DNA of 64,000 bases from Pasteurella skyensis (GTDB lineage Bacteria > Pseudomonadota > Gammaproteobacteria > Enterobacterales > Pasteurellaceae), in assembly GCF_013377295.1 (NCBI RefSeq), contig NZ_CP016180.1, positions 372,001-436,000 on the forward strand. The letters are read 5' to 3'. How positions within the stretch are numbered: the stretch's first letter is position 1; each line of letters starts with the position of its first letter. This document shows, one piece after another, positions 47,972 to 59,316 of this stretch. The position numbers and the translations under genes were made by a program. Under the pieces are notes generated by a model. That model was given only the letters and a program-made list of their open reading frames with translations. It did not search any database and was not told the DNA's origin.

Positions 47972-50900
47972 ATGAACAGCATCTACAAAATCGTGTTTAA
48001 CAAAGCAACACAAACTTTCACCGCCGTAAGCGAATTAGCTAAAGGCGCCACAAAAACACAAAGCCAATCCGCAAAACAAGCGGGTAAATTCTTACCAAAA
48101 TTTGCAAAAATAGCCTTGGTAATTTCAATGGTGTCTATATTTAGTTCACAGGCAATGGCTGTTACTGATGTAGAATTTAACGCATTAAAAGCAAGATTAG
48201 AAAAATTAGAGGGTATAAACAATAAAGCCTACACAGCAGGTTCAATGGCACTCGGAACAGGAACAGTTGCTGGTGTGAAAGGTGGAGACCAAGAGGCTGT
48301 GGCAATGGGTTATCGTGCTAAAGCGACGGGAAACCAATCTATAGCGTTAGGTTTTGATGCGGAAGCGACCACGTCACAGGCAGTAGCCTTAGGTTCAGGA
48401 AAAGCAACAGGAGTGGGAACAATAGCAATAGGTTCATCCTATTCTACTACCTCAACTGATGGAACCATAAAGATGACATATGAGGCTCCTAAAGCAACTA
48501 AAATGGGAGCGATAGCATTAGGAGCAGGTAATGAAGCTCTAGGGCAACAATCAATAGTTTTAGGCGGAAATAAAAATAAAGCAATAGGAAGAGCTGCAAC
48601 TGCGATGGGATGGCGAACAATAGCCTCTGGAGTTCAATCAACATCAAGCGGAGATAATACAGTTGCTCAAGGTAAAAGCTCAACATCAATGGGATATTTT
48701 TCAAAAGCGATTGGAGCGAGTTCATTAGCAACAGGAGGAAAACTTAATCAAAAACTGATAAATCTAATGTCAAGCAAAAAATATCAAGAGATTGTAAATG
48801 ACTATGCTGATGTTTTTTCAGATGATGAAAAGAACTATCTATTAGATGAAAATGAACATAACACAGCAGAAAAGGAATCAAAGAAAACTATATTTATTTT
48901 AAATAAAGTAAGAGAAGTAAGAGGAACACAAGGAGGAACGGCTTATACCGATGGTTCAATAGCTCTAGGAACAGGGACTGTAGCAGGAACAGGAAGTGTG
49001 GATGATAATGGCACACCAAATGATAGAACTGATGACATTTACACAAAAGGTACAGAAGAAGCCGTCGCAATGGGTTATCGTGCTAAAGCTATTAAAGACA
49101 AAACCCTTGCTCTAGGTTTTGATGCTGTTGCAAATAATGCAAATTTAGTGGCATTAGGTCAAGGTGCAGAAACCAAAGCTTCCGACGATATTGCAGGGGC
49201 AACGGTAAGTGGTATTCAATATGGCAACTTTGCGGGTACACCTAATGGCGTGGTATCAATTGGTAAAGAAGGCGCTGAAAAACAGTTAGTGAATGTAGCC
49301 GCTGGTGCTGTGACAGCAAGCTCAACCGATGCTATTAATGGTTCACAACTGTATTCTGTAGCGGATACATTAGGCACAAAAATTACTAATTTAGAAAATG
49401 TAAAAACCTATGTTCATGTACATGGCACAGGGCAAGTTCAAAAAGGTAATACGACTAACTTGGATGCTGCTAATGGTGTTGGTGGTGCGAAAGGCATTGG
49501 TGCAATCGCTATTGGTATGAACGCTATTGCAAAAGGAGAAAATGCAGTGGCTATTGGTGGCGGTAATAAAGCGGAAGGACTTAATAGCTTTGCCTCAGGT
49601 AGTAACACAACGGCATCATCTGATTATTCTGTTGTATTGGGAATTGACTCAGTTGCTTCAGGTCACGCCGCAGTTGCTATTGGACACACGGCCTCAGCAA
49701 TAGGAGAAAGTTCTTTGGCAATGGTTAATGGTACTGCTTCAGGTACAGAGGCAGTAGCGATAGGAAAACAAACTACTGCATCAGGAATATCATCATTTGC
49801 ATCTGGAGCAAATACAGTTTCATCAGGAAAATACGCTACTGCAATGGGTGGTGGAACAAAGGCTTTAGCTGACTATGCAACGTCATTAGGTGCTGGAACA
49901 CAAGCAAAAGGTATTTCATCTATGGCAACTGGTTCTGGTTCTATTGCGAATGGAGATTTTTCAACAGCAATAGGGAAATCGTCAAAAACCTATACACAAG
50001 GATCTGTCGCATTAGGTCTGGAGGCTGTAGCAGGTGTTGACGGTGGAGATCAAGAAGCTGTAGCTGTGGGTTATCGTTCACAAGCTGTTGCAAACCAATC
50101 TCTTGCTCTAGGTTTTGATGCTGTTGCAAATAATGAAAACTCAGTCGCCTTAGGCTCAAAAGCAGAAACCAGAGCCTTTACACAAGTAGATAAAGAGGTT
50201 ATAAATGGACTTAAATATAAAGACTTCACAGGTTTTGCAGATGGTGTAGTGTCTGTGGGTAAAACCGCTCACGAAAAACAAATTATTAATGTTGCTTCAG
50301 GTAAAATTTCTCAAGAATCAACTGATGCTATTAACGGTTCACAACTGTTTGCCACTAATACCGTATTAGGTAATGTCGCAAAATCAGTTAAAAACAACTT
50401 TGGTGGTAATGCAGCAATAGATGAAAACGGCAATATTACTTTCACTGATGTCGGTGGTACAGGTAAAGGCACGATTCACGAAGCCATTGGTGATGTAAAA
50501 ACAGCCGCTGATGCAGCAAAACTGAGATCGCTTCTAAATAAAATTAAACTGAATAACAAAGCGGATAAAAACGCGGGTAATTTAAGTGATACAGATATTG
50601 CCGCTTGGACAACTAAGTTAAACACAGGCGCAGATTTAACCACGCCAACAGGCAAGTTAGTTACCGATACGCAAGTTAAAACAGCGTTAGATACTAAACT
50701 TGATTCCAATGCTATTACGAGTTCAGATCAATCTATCAGCATTGATACGACAACAACAGCAGGAAAAGTTGACTTAAAAGTCAATGTGGATAACTCAACT
50801 CTTGAAGTGGCAAATGGCAAAGTGTCAGTTAAAAATGGCGGTATTTCAACGGATAAACTGGCTAATGATGCGGTCACAGAAGCTAAGATTGCGGATGCGT

Positions 50901-53900
50901 TATTAACAGAGTTAAAAGCGAAATCACGTGAAAAAGTTCAAGGCACATCAAAAGAGATCGTCGTCACTGCGAATAACGCCGATGAAAATGCGGATGGCAG
51001 AGTGTTTACCGTTGCCTTAGCAGATGAAGTAAAAGCGAAATTAGATAATTTAGCAACTAACCCAAATACAACCTATCTTAATAGAGAAGGTTCAAACATT
51101 GGTGGCAACAAAGCAATCTTTGGAAAAAATGTGGGTAAATCTATCATCAGTGATGCTAATGGAACACAACTTGTTCAAGAGAAAGCGGTAAAAGCTTATG
51201 TAGATGCTGTTGATACTAAAGTGACAGATTTAGTACTACGGTAACTAATTTAGGTGATACATTAACTACTGAAGTCACAAAAGTAGGCAAAACCTCGAAA
51301 GAAGAAGTGAAAGTGGTAGCTGATAGTGGAATTACTGTCGCAACCACGCCAGCAACGGATGAAAAAGGTGCTATCTTCACTTTAGATTTAGATGCAGCGA
51401 AAGTGAAAGACATCACTGGAACCACTAACCTTGCAACAGAGTACTTAAAAGTAGACGGTACAAATATTGCAGGTAATAAAGTGACCTTTGGTGGCAATGT
51501 TGGTACAGCGACTTTAGCGGATACGACTGAGTTAGCACAAATCAAAGCGGTGAAAGCGGTAGATGATAAGGTTAGTGCTAATACAACTGCTTTAGATGGT
51601 AAAGCCAATGTAGATTTAAGCAATCTTACAGCAGCAGGTACCACAGTTATCAAAGATGCAGCAAGAAGTGCGGTAGAAGTTGCAGTTAATCCAGCTAACG
51701 ATGGCATATTGACTTTAGCGAAAGCCACGGCAAACAACAAAGACACCTACACCTTATCCATTAACGATACGAAGTTAAACGATAAAGTGGGAGAAACCTT
51801 TGCAGAAAAAGATGCAAGCAATTTATCTGATGGTGAGCGGATTGGAAACAGGCGCTTGGTATTGGTGATGCTGTAACACAAGCAAACTTAGCTGACCGTT
51901 TATTATTAACAGGTTCTAACGTTGGCAGTGATGAAAATAAAGTCAAACTAGGTGAAAATGTTGGTAAAGGCGAAATTACTGGCGATACCACTCAACTTGT
52001 TCAAGAGAAAGCAGTAAAAGCTTATGTTGATGCAGTTGATACTAAGGTAACGAACCTAGGTGATACTATCACTAATGTAGGTAAAACATCGAAAGAAGAA
52101 GTGGCGATTGTTCAAGACAGTGGTTTAACACTGGCGAAAACAGATGCAACGGCAAATAAAGGTGCAGTGTACACGTTAGGTTTAGATGCAGCGAAAGTGA
52201 AAGACATCACTGGAACCACTAACCTTGCAACAGAATACTTAAAAGTAGACGGTTCTAATATGGGTGGTGACGCCGCTAAATCTACCTTCGGTTCGGTAGT
52301 AGGTAAAGCTGTCATTGATGATGAAAATGGCACTCAGCTTGTTCAAGAGAAAGCGGTTAAAACCTATGTTGATACAGCGATTGATAAAGTTGGAAAAGCC
52401 AAAGACGGAAAAGACGGTTATATCGGCGTTGATGGCAAAGACGGCAAAAATGGTGTCGGCATTGACGGAAAAGACGGTATTACGGTGAAAGGCAAAGACG
52501 GTAAAGACGGCGTTACTATCAAAGGTGAAGACGGTGCCAATGGCACCAACGGTGTAATCGGGCTTAATGGGCACGATGGAATCGACGGTAAAGATAAAAA
52601 AGCTGTTTCAGCCGACATCAAAGTGGTTAATGGTAGACCGGGTGTTGATGGTAAGGATGGAGACAGCTTAACCCGTATTATTTACGAAGATGAAGCAGGA
52701 GACACCCATACTGTTGCCACAATGGATGATGGCTTAGCCTTCCAAGGTGATTCAGGTGATAAAGTCACCCGTAAGCTCAATGACACCTTAAATATCAAAG
52801 GAGGTGTAACAGCGGCAGATAAACTCACTGATAACAACATTGGTGTCATTAACGATGGTACGAATGGTTTAGCGATTAAACTGGCAAAAGAGTTAACAGC
52901 TTTAGATTCAATCGTATTTGGTGTAGCGAAAGGAAATGATATTGTTTCCATCTCTACTGAAGGTGTGAATGCAGGTGGTAAGAGAATTACCAATGTAGGT
53001 GATGCCACAGCAGAGACTGATGCGGTTAACTACAAACAGTTAAAAGCAGTTGAAACCGCGGTTGTTAATGCAGGTGCAGGACTGAAATTCACAGGTAATA
53101 CCGCAGATGAAGTTGCAGTGGTTGCAGGTGGAACCTTAGTGGTTGAAGGACAAAAAGGCACAGACCCTGCGAAGAACTTAACGAAAGACTCTGACTTTGC
53201 AGCAGATAACCTCTTTGTAGATACCACAGATGGCAAGTTAGAAATCAAACTGGCGAAACAACTGCAAGGTGTTGAGGGTATCGGTATTGCGGGTAAAGAC
53301 GGCAAAGATGGCGTTGGCATTGACGGAATAGACGGTATTTCAGTTAAAGGTGATAAAGGTGAAGTGGGTATCAACGGAAACAATGGGATTTCTATTAAAG
53401 GCGAAGACGGCAAAGATGGCTCAATCGGCTTAAGTGGAAAAGACGGCATTACCGTTAAAGGAAAAGACGGTGAAAACGGCGTCACTATCAAAGGTGAAGA
53501 CGGAGCCAATGGCACCAACGGTGTAATCGGGCTTAATGGCCACGATGGAATCGACGGAAAACCTGCAAAAGACGTGTCAGCTGATATCAAAGTGGTTAAT
53601 GGTAGACCGGGTGTTAATGGTAAGGATGGAGACAGCTTAACCCGTATTATTTACGAAGATGAAGCAGGAGACACCCATACGGTTGCCACAATGGATGATG
53701 GCCTAGCCTTCCAAGGTGATGCAGGTGATAAAGTCACCCGTAAGCTCAATGACACCTTAAATATTAAAGGTGGCGTAACAGCAGCAAACGAACTCACTGA
53801 TAACAATATTGGTGTGGTTAATGATGGTGCGAACGGTTTAGCGATTAAATTAGCGAAAGAGCTCACGGGTATTTCGTCAATTGCTAACACAGCAGGTGGT

Positions 53901-55088
53901 GGAAAACTGACATTAAGTGATACAGAGAATAGCGTATCAGTCAATGGGGGCAGAATCACTAATGTAGGCGATGCCACAGCAGATACCGATGCGGTTAACT
54001 ACAAACAGTTAAAAGCACTGAACAAGGGTCAAGGTATTGATGTTGATAAATGGAAAGATGCAATATTGCCAACCATTAGCTTCTTTAGTGGTAGCACGGG
54101 TACGGGCGCAAATTATAAACAGGGTAATACTGAAGAACAATTTGACTTAAGTAAACTTGCCTTTGACTTTGGTGATGGCTTAAAAGTGGAAAAACAACAA
54201 AGCAAAGACGGTAAACAAATTGCCCATATCACGTTAGATAAGGACGCATTGAAAAATGACCCTGACTTTAAAGGTGCGAAAGGTGATGACGGTGCCGCTG
54301 GTGCGGATGGAGCCGATGGTCAATCTGCTTATGAGATTTGGAAAGCACAACCAGGTAATGGCACTAAAACACAAGATGACTTCTTGGCTGCTTTAAAAGG
54401 TGACAAGGGTGATAAGGGTGATAAAGGCGATAAAAGTGACAAAGGCGATGCAGGCAACGGCAATGGAGGCAATGGTGCTGAAATCAAGGTTGCTGTAACA
54501 GACGATGTTGTATTAGACAAGGATAATCTCTCAAAAGAGGAAGTCGTGAGCAACAATGGTGCCTTAAGCATCAAAGTCGGTAAAAACCTTAACGCCAAAA
54601 CGGTGATGAACGGCAATGATAAACAGCTGGTTATTTCCACCACACCTGAAATCAAAGTGGATAAAGTCACTGTGGGCAATATCACCTTAAACCAATCCGG
54701 TTTAACAGTGAAAGAAGGTACTGATGTCAATATTAATATGGGTGGAAACCAAATCCACAATATTAAAGCGGGTACTGCACCAACGGATGCCGTGAATGTG
54801 TCTCAATTAGCGAAAGTGGAAGAGTCACTCTCTACCCGTATTGACAGTGTAGAAAAAGCCGCAAGCGGCGGTACTGCGAGTGCGATGGCATCAGCCAGCT
54901 TACCACAGGCTTATGTACCGGGTAAGAGTATGGTGTCATTAGCGGGCGCGAGTTATGATAAATCAAGCTCAATGGCCGTAGGACTGTCTTCTATCTCTGA
55001 CAATGGAAAATGGATTATCAAAGGAAACATTAACGCGAATACTGAGAAGAAATTTGGTATTGGTGTCGGTGTTGGCTACCAATGGTAA
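47972..55088 (+). pseudogene. Trimeric autotransporter adhesin (YadA/Hia-like), two frameshifts
   Basis: Three consecutive frames (47972-51244, to 51876, to 55088) together encode about 2,372 residues once two single-base losses are repaired. The N-terminus has an extended signal peptide (MNSIYKIVFNKATQTFTAVSEL, cleavage after SSQAMA). YadA-like head repeats follow (AVAMGYRAKATGNQSIALGF), with necks such as STDAINGSQL, a long stalk, three collagen-like GXY blocks, and a C-terminal YadA anchor ending GIGVGVGYQW. Missing As are inferred at ~51231-51233 and ~51835-51836. If real, the anchor is not made and the adhesin is off; otherwise these are sequence errors. It should trimerise in the outer membrane and bind host matrix or cells. 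Confidence 0.88.
52388..54470 (+). repeat. Collagen-like and duplicated modules in the adhesin stalk
   Basis: Gly-X-Y blocks rich in GKDG occur at 52388-52600, 53283-53570 and 54271-54470. The ~400-bp module after each of the first two blocks is duplicated almost exactly (52600-52990 and 53570-53990). It encodes VVNGRPGV(D/N)GKDGDSL and DDGLAFQGD(S/A)GDKVTRKL. Intragenic recombination between copies could change stalk length. Confidence 0.85.
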
Positions 55089-55140
55089 TGTAACACAACA
55101 GGGCGGAAGAGGCACGCTCTCTTCCAGTCCAACCTAGCAC

Positions 55141-55202
55141 GTGGTGGTTGAGAACAACTTGGGGGTTACTAGTCCTCTCTCTCAATAACACTTAACCACC
55201 AC
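55141..55202 (+). promoter_or_regulatory. Long-range inverted repeat in the adhesin 3' UTR
   Basis: GTGGTGGTT (55141-55149) and AACCACCAC (55194-55202) are perfect complements separated by 44 nt. The second arm lies just ahead of the terminator, so it could fold into a larger 3' end structure. Its role is unknown. Confidence 0.4.
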
Positions 55203-55208
55203 AGCACT

Positions 55209-55239
55209 CACCCCTTTCATTTGGAAGGGGTGTTTTTTT
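55209..55239 (+). terminator. Rho-independent terminator of the adhesin gene
   Basis: An 8-bp GC-rich stem (CACCCCTT at 55209-55216, AAGGGGTG at 55225-55232) with an 8-nt loop is followed by TTTTTTT. Confidence 0.9.
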
Positions 55240-55259
55240 ATGGTGCAAAATAAAATGTT

Positions 55260-55276
55260 GGCATAGTAGACAAAAT
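55260..55276 (+). repeat. Insertion sequence terminal repeat, left copy
   Basis: GGCATAGTAGACAAAAT is the exact inverse of 57177-57193. The pair could be the two ends of an old element of which only a transposase tail (56866-57108) remains, later invaded by IS110. Confidence 0.6.
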
Positions 55277-55281
55277 GTTTA

Positions 55282-55608
55282 CAGAACGAGTTCGGAACGT
55301 AACACCTCACACTTCGACGGGTTCAGTGAACTGTGTTTGGGGAGTTTCGTGATCGATGTTTATCGTTCTCGGTTCCTAAACTCGGTTAAGCCTATCGAAA
55401 TATCGAAGGATGAGAGAGCGCTCACAAAACCAAACTCCGAGCTAAGACACCTAATGCTTCGACAGGCTCAGCAAACGGTTTTTTTTGATGACTCAACGGC
55501 ATCTTGCGCTTCGGCTCCCTGAGCTCGGTTCTTGAACTTGCCGAAATATCGAAGGGCAGAGAAGCGTTCACCAAACTAATTCAGTGCACAAGCACCTAAC
55601 ACTTGTAT
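55282..55608. repeat. Three inverted repeat elements downstream of the adhesin
   Basis: One partial (55282-55340) and two fuller copies (55361-55484, 55515-55608) of the element seen at 47325-47455. Recognisable blocks are GTTCTCGGTTCCT, GAAATATCGAAGG, GCGCTCAC/GCGTTCAC, CACCTAAT/CACCTAAC and CTTCGACAGGCTCAG. Confidence 0.65.
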
Positions 55609-55610
55609 TA

Positions 55611-55785
55611 TAAAAAAGCCCTACTATTATAAATAACAGTAGGGCTGTTGAAGTAGAGCTTGTAAATATCCTTAGGTTAAAAACCTGTGTCGAAGATATA
55701 ACCTACTTCAACTCCATATTCATCCCGAATGGTATCCTGAGTAACACTATTAGTGCTAGCTCGTATAAACAAGGTTGAGGAACAA
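55611..55785 (+). ncRNA. Predicted IS110-family bridge RNA
   Basis: Directly upstream of the transposase lie three foldable units. (1) A 5' hairpin, GCCCTACT (55618-55625) with AGTAGGGC (55638-55645). (2) A perfect 10-bp stem, GTTGAAGTAG (55647-55656) with CTACTTCAAC (55703-55712), enclosing a large internal loop (17 and 16 nt) capped by AGGTT-AAA-AACCT. (3) A second loop region with the CACTA/TAGTG hairpin near 55745-55755. This order matches published IS110 bridge RNAs, where the loops specify target and donor DNA. The prediction rests on folding by eye. Confidence 0.6.
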
Positions 55786-55787
55786 AT

Positions 55788-56771
55788 ATGAATAACACAT
55801 TCTACATTGGTATTGATATTGCTTGCAAGAAGTTTGATGTAGCGATTTATAAAGAAAATAAAAAAGCCCTACATAATACTTTTGATAATGATAAAAAAGG
55901 GTTTGAATCATTATTAAAATGGATTAACAAAGATACTCAAAATCTACACGTTGTAATGGAAGCAACTGGTATTTATTGGGAAGAATTAGCCTATTTTCTC
56001 TATGATAAAAAGGCAAAAGTAAGCGTGATTAACCCTAAATGTATCAAGGCTTATGGCATTGGACAAAATCTTAGAAATAAGACCGATAAGATAGACGCAA
56101 TGCTTATTGCTCGTTTTGCGGCAAAAGAGCAACCACAAGCGTGGCAACCACCACCAAAGGCTCAACGTGCATTATTATTAAGATTACGACAGCTAGAACA
56201 TCTTAAACAAGCTGAGCAAAAAGAACGTACTCGGATTAAAATGATGTCAGATAGCGAAAGTATTTCAAGTGCAGAGCGTTTGGCTAATTTCTTGCGTGAA
56301 GAAATAAAAGCTTTTGAAAAACAAATTGATGAAACAATCAAAACGGATACAATGCTCAAACAAAATGCAAAATTATTATCAAGCATTCCAGGATTAGGTA
56401 AAAAAAGTGTTGCTTGGTTACTGGCTTATCTTGGCGATGGCTCTCGTTTTAAAAATGGAAAAGCTGCAGCTGCTTATGCAGGCTTAACTCCTATGCACCA
56501 TCAATCAGGCAGTAGCATAAATGGTAAACCGAGAATATCAAAAATTGGACAAACGGATATTCGTAAAATTTTATTTATGCCTGCGGTTGCCTATAGTTTT
56601 GGGAATTATAAAGATAGAATTTATAAGACTTTTGTTGATAATTTACTGGCAAAAGGGAAGGATAAAAAAGTGATTATCGTGGCTTTAATGCGTAAATTAG
56701 TGGCCATTGCTCAAACAGTATTAAAAAATCAAATGCCTTTTGATGCAAGTTTACACCAAAAGACAATGTAG
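55788..56771 (+). mobile_element. IS110-family transposase (DEDD recombinase)
   Basis: The 327-residue protein has an N-terminal DEDD_Tnp_IS110 domain: GIDIACKKFDVAIY (first Asp), VVMEATGIYWEELAYFL (Glu), KTDKIDAMLIARFA (paired Asp). The C-terminal Transposase_20 domain contains LSSIPGLGKKSVAWLLAYLGDGSRFKNGKAAAAYAGLTP and the Ser nucleophile region QSGSSINGKPRISKIG. It is full length and intact. IS110 elements lack terminal inverted repeats and insert by bridge-RNA-guided recombination. It sits inside a decayed older element. Confidence 0.93.
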
Positions 56772-56865
56772 TTATTAACAATAAATGTTATACAGATTTT
56801 AGAGGATAAAATATTCTCTAAAAATATAAGACACCATTATTAATGTTAAAAAATAAAAAATTTTC

Positions 56866-57108
56866 TTGCTATTTCTAATGGTATCTTTTAAACATCGTAA
56901 TATAAGAAGTGCTTACAGGAGCTTAAAATATAATATGGATTATTTATTTACTTTTGAAAAATATCCTGAATTAAATATAGAAAAAACAACAAATAGGCTT
57001 GAAAGTTTATTTGGAGAACTTAAACGAAAACTATCTAATCATAATGGTTTAACCAAATACCATAAGATTATGTTTATAAAAGATTTTCTAAATAAAAGGA
57101 GTTGGTAA
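56866..57108 (+). pseudogene. Transposase C-terminal remnant
   Basis: The ~80-residue open stretch contains FKHRNIRSAYRSLKYNMDYLFTF and EKTTNRLESLFGELKRKLSNHNGLTKYHKIMFIKDFL. This resembles the C-terminal end of a DDE-type transposase (TTN-x-x-E plus K-L-x-x-H-x-G pattern, Mutator/IS256-like). There is no start or N-terminal domain. It is followed by terminal-repeat copies at 57136-57150 and 57177-57193. The exact family is uncertain. Confidence 0.6.
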
Positions 57109-57135
57109 TTATTTATAAAATAATAAAAACCAACT

Positions 57136-57193
57136 CATTTGTCTACTATGGGCATAGCTCCTCAAAATTACCAACTATTTTGTCTACTATGCC
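57136..57193 (-). repeat. Insertion sequence terminal repeats, right copies
   Basis: Two direct copies of the inverted end, CATTTGTCTACTATG (57136-57150) and ATTTTGTCTACTATGCC (57177-57193), are each preceded by ACCAACT. The second is a perfect inverse of 55260-55276 and of 41199-41215. The doubling suggests two abutting or nested element ends. Confidence 0.6.
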
Positions 57194-57316
57194 AATATTT
57201 ATGTTAAATAAATGAAAATGGCTATCTATTAAACAAGATAAACGGTATAATCAGGCGCTTTGTAATTGAACACTTCTTTACAAAGCATTTTTAAACAAAT
57301 AACTTAAGACAATAAA

Positions 57317-59149
57317 ATGACACAAAATTTAGATATAAATAAATTGCGTAATATCGCAATTATTGCTCACGTAGATCACGGTAAAACAACATTAGTAGAT
57401 AAGCTTCTTCAACAGTCTGGTACTTTTGGAGAAACACGTGGTGACGTTGATGAGCGAGTAATGGATTCAAATGATCTTGAAAAAGAACGTGGAATTACAA
57501 TTTTAGCAAAAAATACTGCAATTAACTGGAATGACTATCATATTAATATCGTAGATACCCCAGGACACGCCGATTTCGGTGGTGAAGTAGAGCGTGTACT
57601 TTCAATGGTGGATTCGGTTTTATTAGTAGTTGATGCTTTTGATGGTCCTATGCCACAAACTCGTTTTGTAACCCAAAAAGCATTTGCTCACGGTTTAAAA
57701 CCAATTGTAGTAATTAATAAAGTCGATCGCCCTGGTGCAAGACCTGATTGGGTGGTAGATCAAATTTTTGATTTATTTGTGAATCTTGATGCAACGGATG
57801 AACAATTAGATTTTCCTATTATTTATGCATCTGCATTAAATGGTGTGGCAGGAACTGAACACGAAAGTTTAAAAGCTGATATGACGCCATTATTTAAAGC
57901 GATTGTAAAGCACGTGGAACCACCAAAAGTAGAGGCGAATGGTACTTTCCAAATGCAGATTTCACAACTTGATTATAATAGTTATGTGGGTGTTATTGGA
58001 ATTGGACGTATTAAACGTGGTTCTGTTAAACCAAATCAACAAGTGACTATTATTGATAGCGAAGGCAAAAAACGTAACGGCAAAATTGGACAAGTATTAA
58101 GTCATTTAGGGTTAGAGCGTTATGAATCTGAAATAGCTAATGCAGGTGATATCGTTGCAATTACTGGCTTAGGCGAATTAAATATTTCAGATACTATCTG
58201 TGATACTAACAATGTTGATGCTCTTCCAGCACTAAGTGTTGATGAACCAACCGTAACAATGTTCTTCTGTGTAAATACTTCACCATTCTGTGGAAAAGAG
58301 GGTAAATTTGTTACTTCTCGCCAGATTTTAGAGCGTTTACGTAAAGAGCTGGTACATAATGTCGCATTGCGTGTTGAAGAAACAGAAGATCCAGATGCTT
58401 TCCGTGTTTCTGGTCGTGGTGAACTTCACTTATCAGTATTAATTGAAAATATGCGTCGTGAAGGCTATGAATTAGCGGTATCTCGTCCTAAAGTTATTTT
58501 CCGTGAAATTGATGGACGTAAACAAGAACCTTTTGAGCAAGTAACTGTAGATGTGGAAGAACAGCATCAAGGTGCTGTAATGGAAGCATTGGGTATGCGT
58601 AAAGGTGAAGTAAAAGATATGTCAACAGACGGTAAAGGACGTACACGTATTGAATATATTATTCCAAGTCGTGGTTTAATCGGTTTCCGTAGCGAGTTTA
58701 TGACAATGACATCTGGTACGGGTTTACTTTATTCAAGCTTTAGCCATTATGATGATATTAAAGCAGGTGAAATCGGTCAGCGTAAAAATGGTGTATTGAT
58801 TTCGAATGCAACAGGTAAAGCTCTTGCTTTTGCTCTGTTTAATTTACAAGAACGTGGTAAATTATTGATTGATCACGCTGTTGAAGTATATGAAGGTCAA
58901 ATTATTGGTATTCATAGCCGTTCAAATGATTTAACCGTAAACTGTTTACAAGGTAAAAAATTAACGAATATGCGTGCATCTGGTAAAGATGAAGCCATTT
59001 CATTAACAACACCTATTAGGTTTACACTTGAACAAGCCATTGAATTTATTGATGATGATGAATTAGTAGAAGTGACACCAAAATCAATTCGTATTCGTAA
59101 GAGACATTTAACAGAGTTAGATCGTCGTCGAGCGGGTCGTAAGGCTTAA
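57317..59149 (+). CDS. typA: Translational GTPase TypA/BipA
   Basis: The 610-residue protein has an N-terminal EF-Tu-like GTPase domain: G1 [10 protein letters not shown]2 ERGITI, G3 [15 protein letters not shown]4 [12 protein letters not shown]. Beta-barrel and EF-G-like domains and the BipA-specific C-terminal domain follow ([25 protein letters not shown]). It binds the ribosome and supports 50S assembly and growth at low temperature. Length is standard. It is monocistronic with its own terminator. Confidence 0.97.
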   Translation: MTQNLDINKLRNIAIIAHVDHGKTTLVDKLLQQSGTFGETRGDVDERVMDSNDLEKERGITILAKNTAINWNDYHINIVDTPGHADFGGEVERVLSMVDSVLLVVDAFDGPMPQTRFVTQKAFAHGLKPIVVINKVDRPGARPDWVVDQIFDLFVNLDATDEQLDFPIIYASALNGVAGTEHESLKADMTPLFKAIVKHVEPPKVEANGTFQMQISQLDYNSYVGVIGIGRIKRGSVKPNQQVTIIDSEGKKRNGKIGQVLSHLGLERYESEIANAGDIVAITGLGELNISDTICDTNNVDALPALSVDEPTVTMFFCVNTSPFCGKEGKFVTSRQILERLRKELVHNVALRVEETEDPDAFRVSGRGELHLSVLIENMRREGYELAVSRPKVIFREIDGRKQEPFEQVTVDVEEQHQGAVMEALGMRKGEVKDMSTDGKGRTRIEYIIPSRGLIGFRSEFMTMTSGTGLLYSSFSHYDDIKAGEIGQRKNGVLISNATGKALAFALFNLQERGKLLIDHAVEVYEGQIIGIHSRSNDLTVNCLQGKKLTNMRASGKDEAISLTTPIRFTLEQAIEFIDDDELVEVTPKSIRIRKRHLTELDRRRAGRKA

Positions 59150-59183
59150 TAATTAACTAATATTCGTTTAGTTCATTTAAGAA

Positions 59184-59212
59184 AAACGCTTCCTTTTGGG
59201 AGCGTTTTTTTA
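59184..59212 (+). terminator. Rho-independent terminator of typA
   Basis: A 10-bp stem with one mismatch (AAACGCTTCC at 59184-59193, GGGAGCGTTT at 59198-59207) with a 4-nt loop is followed by a T-tract. Confidence 0.88.
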
Positions 59213-59264
59213 TGGGTATGATATTTAACAACAGATTTAAGACTGATATATATTTGACTATAAA

Positions 59265-59293
59265 AAAACCCTACTCATATTAAGTAGGGTTTT
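59265..59293. terminator. Bidirectional terminator after the repeat lipoprotein gene
   Basis: A perfect 11-bp stem (AAAACCCTACT at 59265-59275, AGTAGGGTTTT at 59283-59293) with a 7-nt loop has an A-tract on the left, which is a U-tract for minus-strand transcripts. It ends the lipoprotein gene. Confidence 0.85.
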
Positions 59294-59316
59294 ATAAAAG
59301 TATTTGCCTAGACTAG

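Larger units (their letters stand above)
55089..55787. other. 699-bp non-coding region between adhesin and IS110 transposase
   Basis: It contains the adhesin terminator, an insertion sequence terminal repeat (55260-55276), three inverted repeat elements (55282-55340, 55361-55484, 55515-55608) and the predicted IS110 bridge RNA (about 55611-55785). The short open frame at 55337-55522 reads through the repeats and is not taken as a gene. Confidence 0.7.

Noticed and set aside
52112-54760. Several minus-strand frames inside the adhesin gene
   Set aside because: Repetitive shadows of the stalk and collagen-like codons on the other strand; no independent evidence.
55337-55522. 61-codon open frame downstream of the adhesin
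   Set aside because: It lies wholly within repeat elements and shows no family resemblance.
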